Shown: piece after piece, positions 8,315-9,057 of the stretch
Layout of the letters: each line of letters starts with the position of its first letter
How positions within the stretch are numbered: position 1 is the stretch's first letter
Source of the DNA: Candidatus Auribacterota bacterium
Lineage (GTDB): Bacteria; Auribacterota; JAFGBW01
Assembly (NCBI GenBank): GCA_016932965.1
Contig: JAFGBW010000298.1
Location: 1-9,057, forward strand
Reading direction: 5' to 3'
Length of the DNA stretch: 9,057 nucleotides
Notes under the pieces: model-generated
What the model was told of the DNA's origin: nothing
Databases searched by the model: none
The model's input: the letters and a program-made list of their open reading frames with translations, nothing else
Program-made: the position numbers and the translations under genes

Positions 8315-9057
8315 GTGGTTGATTTAGTTACTGAAAAGGTCAAAGACAGTATTTTTGGAAAACCGGGGGATCATGCTTTTAACAAAGTAAGGATTCAGAT
8401 TGCTTCTCCTGAAACGATCCGTTCCTGGTCAAAAGGGGAGGTGAAAAATCCTGAGACAATCAATTACAGGACATTCAAACCTGAACGAGGCGGATTGTTT
8501 TGTGAGAGGATTTTCGGTCCCACTACTGATTATGAATGTAATTGCGGAAAATACAAAAGGATCAAGCATAAGGGGGTGGTTTGTGACCGTTGCGGGGTAG
8601 AGGTGGTTCAATCCAAAGTGCGCAGGGATAGGATGGGGCATATTGAATTAGCTGTGCCAGTAACGCACATCTGGTTTTTTAAAACCATGCCTTCGAGGAT
8701 AGGCAATCTGCTAGGACTTTCAGTCAGGACTCTGGAACGGGTCATCTATTATGAGGATTACATCGTCATTGATCCAGGCGAAACCGGATTGGAACAAAAT
8801 CAACTGTTGAGTGAAATAGAATACCGTGACGCCAAAGCCAAATATGGCAGTAAATTTTCCGCTAAAATGGGCGCTGAAGCTGTTCAGGATTTGCTGGCCA
8901 ATTTGAATCTTCAGGCTCTCATAAAGGATTTGCGTGATAAACTGCATAAATCAAAATCGATTCAGACCAAGAAAAAGATCTCTAAACGTTTAAAAATCAT
9001 CGAGGGTTTTCATCGTTCTGGAAATAAACCTGAATGGATGGTGATGACGGTGGTTCC
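8315..9057 (+). CDS. rpoC: DNA-directed RNA polymerase subunit beta', 3'-truncated by the window edge
   Basis: RpoC is the beta' subunit, which carries the catalytic Mg-binding NADFDGD loop (not reached here) and the clamp. 247 codons plus two bases are present, and the frame is open to the window end. The start is GTG at 8315, backed by AAGGAG at 8301-8306. Recognisable parts are [20 protein letters not shown], the linker [20 protein letters not shown], and the N-terminal zinc finger with C75, C77, C90 and C93 at the same spacing as E. coli C70, C72, C85 and C88. Next come [16 protein letters not shown] and the start of the clamp coiled region, ending at EWMVMTVVP. The gene follows rpoB by 44 bases with no terminator visible, as in the usual rpoBC operon. 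The missing part would be about 1000-1150 residues in typical relatives. Confidence 0.97.
   Translation, partial: MVDLVTEKVKDSIFGKPGDHAFNKVRIQIASPETIRSWSKGEVKNPETINYRTFKPERGGLFCERIFGPTTDYECNCGKYKRIKHKGVVCDRCGVEVVQSKVRRDRMGHIELAVPVTHIWFFKTMPSRIGNLLGLSVRTLERVIYYEDYIVIDPGETGLEQNQLLSEIEYRDAKAKYGSKFSAKMGAEAVQDLLANLNLQALIKDLRDKLHKSKSIQTKKKISKRLKIIEGFHRSGNKPEWMVMTVV

Overview
This window is a core informational gene cluster of a bacterium. It contains the 3' part of tuf (EF-Tu), then rpmG, a tRNA-Trp gene, secE, nusG, rplK, rplA, rplJ, rplL, rpoB, and the 5' end of rpoC. Every gene is on the + strand. I see no mobile element, CRISPR array, phage gene, defence system or other accessory module. I do not think the window holds a previously undescribed system, and the findings below are modest anomalies within familiar genes.

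Organism: the gene order and the proteins are clearly bacterial. The RNA polymerase beta subunit (about 1245 residues) carries two insertions, one in the lobe region (about residues 230-290) and a larger helical one before the catalytic lysine motif (about residues 870-995). The second is of a kind found in many diderm lineages and absent from Bacillus-type enzymes. Several stretches, such as the L1 segment around residues 107-145 and the RpoB and RpoC termini, remind me of the PVC group in the broad sense, including Omnitrophota. That placement is from memory of family appearance and is tentative. Base composition is moderate, slightly AT-rich by eye.

Layout: 1-1044 is tuf without its first ~50 codons. 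1045-1271 is a 227-base gap with no convincing gene. 1272-1421 is a small zinc-type L33 gene, with tRNA-Trp(CCA) one base after its stop codon. secE follows 22 bases after the tRNA. From nusG onward the genes lie 25-64 bases apart, or overlap (rplK/rplA share ATGA), and most have clear Shine-Dalgarno sequences. No gap between secE and rpoC has an evident terminator or room for a long leader, so the simplest reading is one long transcript.

How the genes work together: EF-Tu delivers aminoacyl-tRNA to the ribosome. L33, L11, L1, L10 and L7/L12 are large-subunit proteins, and L10-L7/L12 with L11 form the stalk base that recruits EF-Tu and EF-G. SecE is part of the protein export channel. NusG controls elongation by the RNA polymerase whose beta and beta' subunits are encoded downstream. 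The cluster therefore couples production of the translation, transcription and export machinery.
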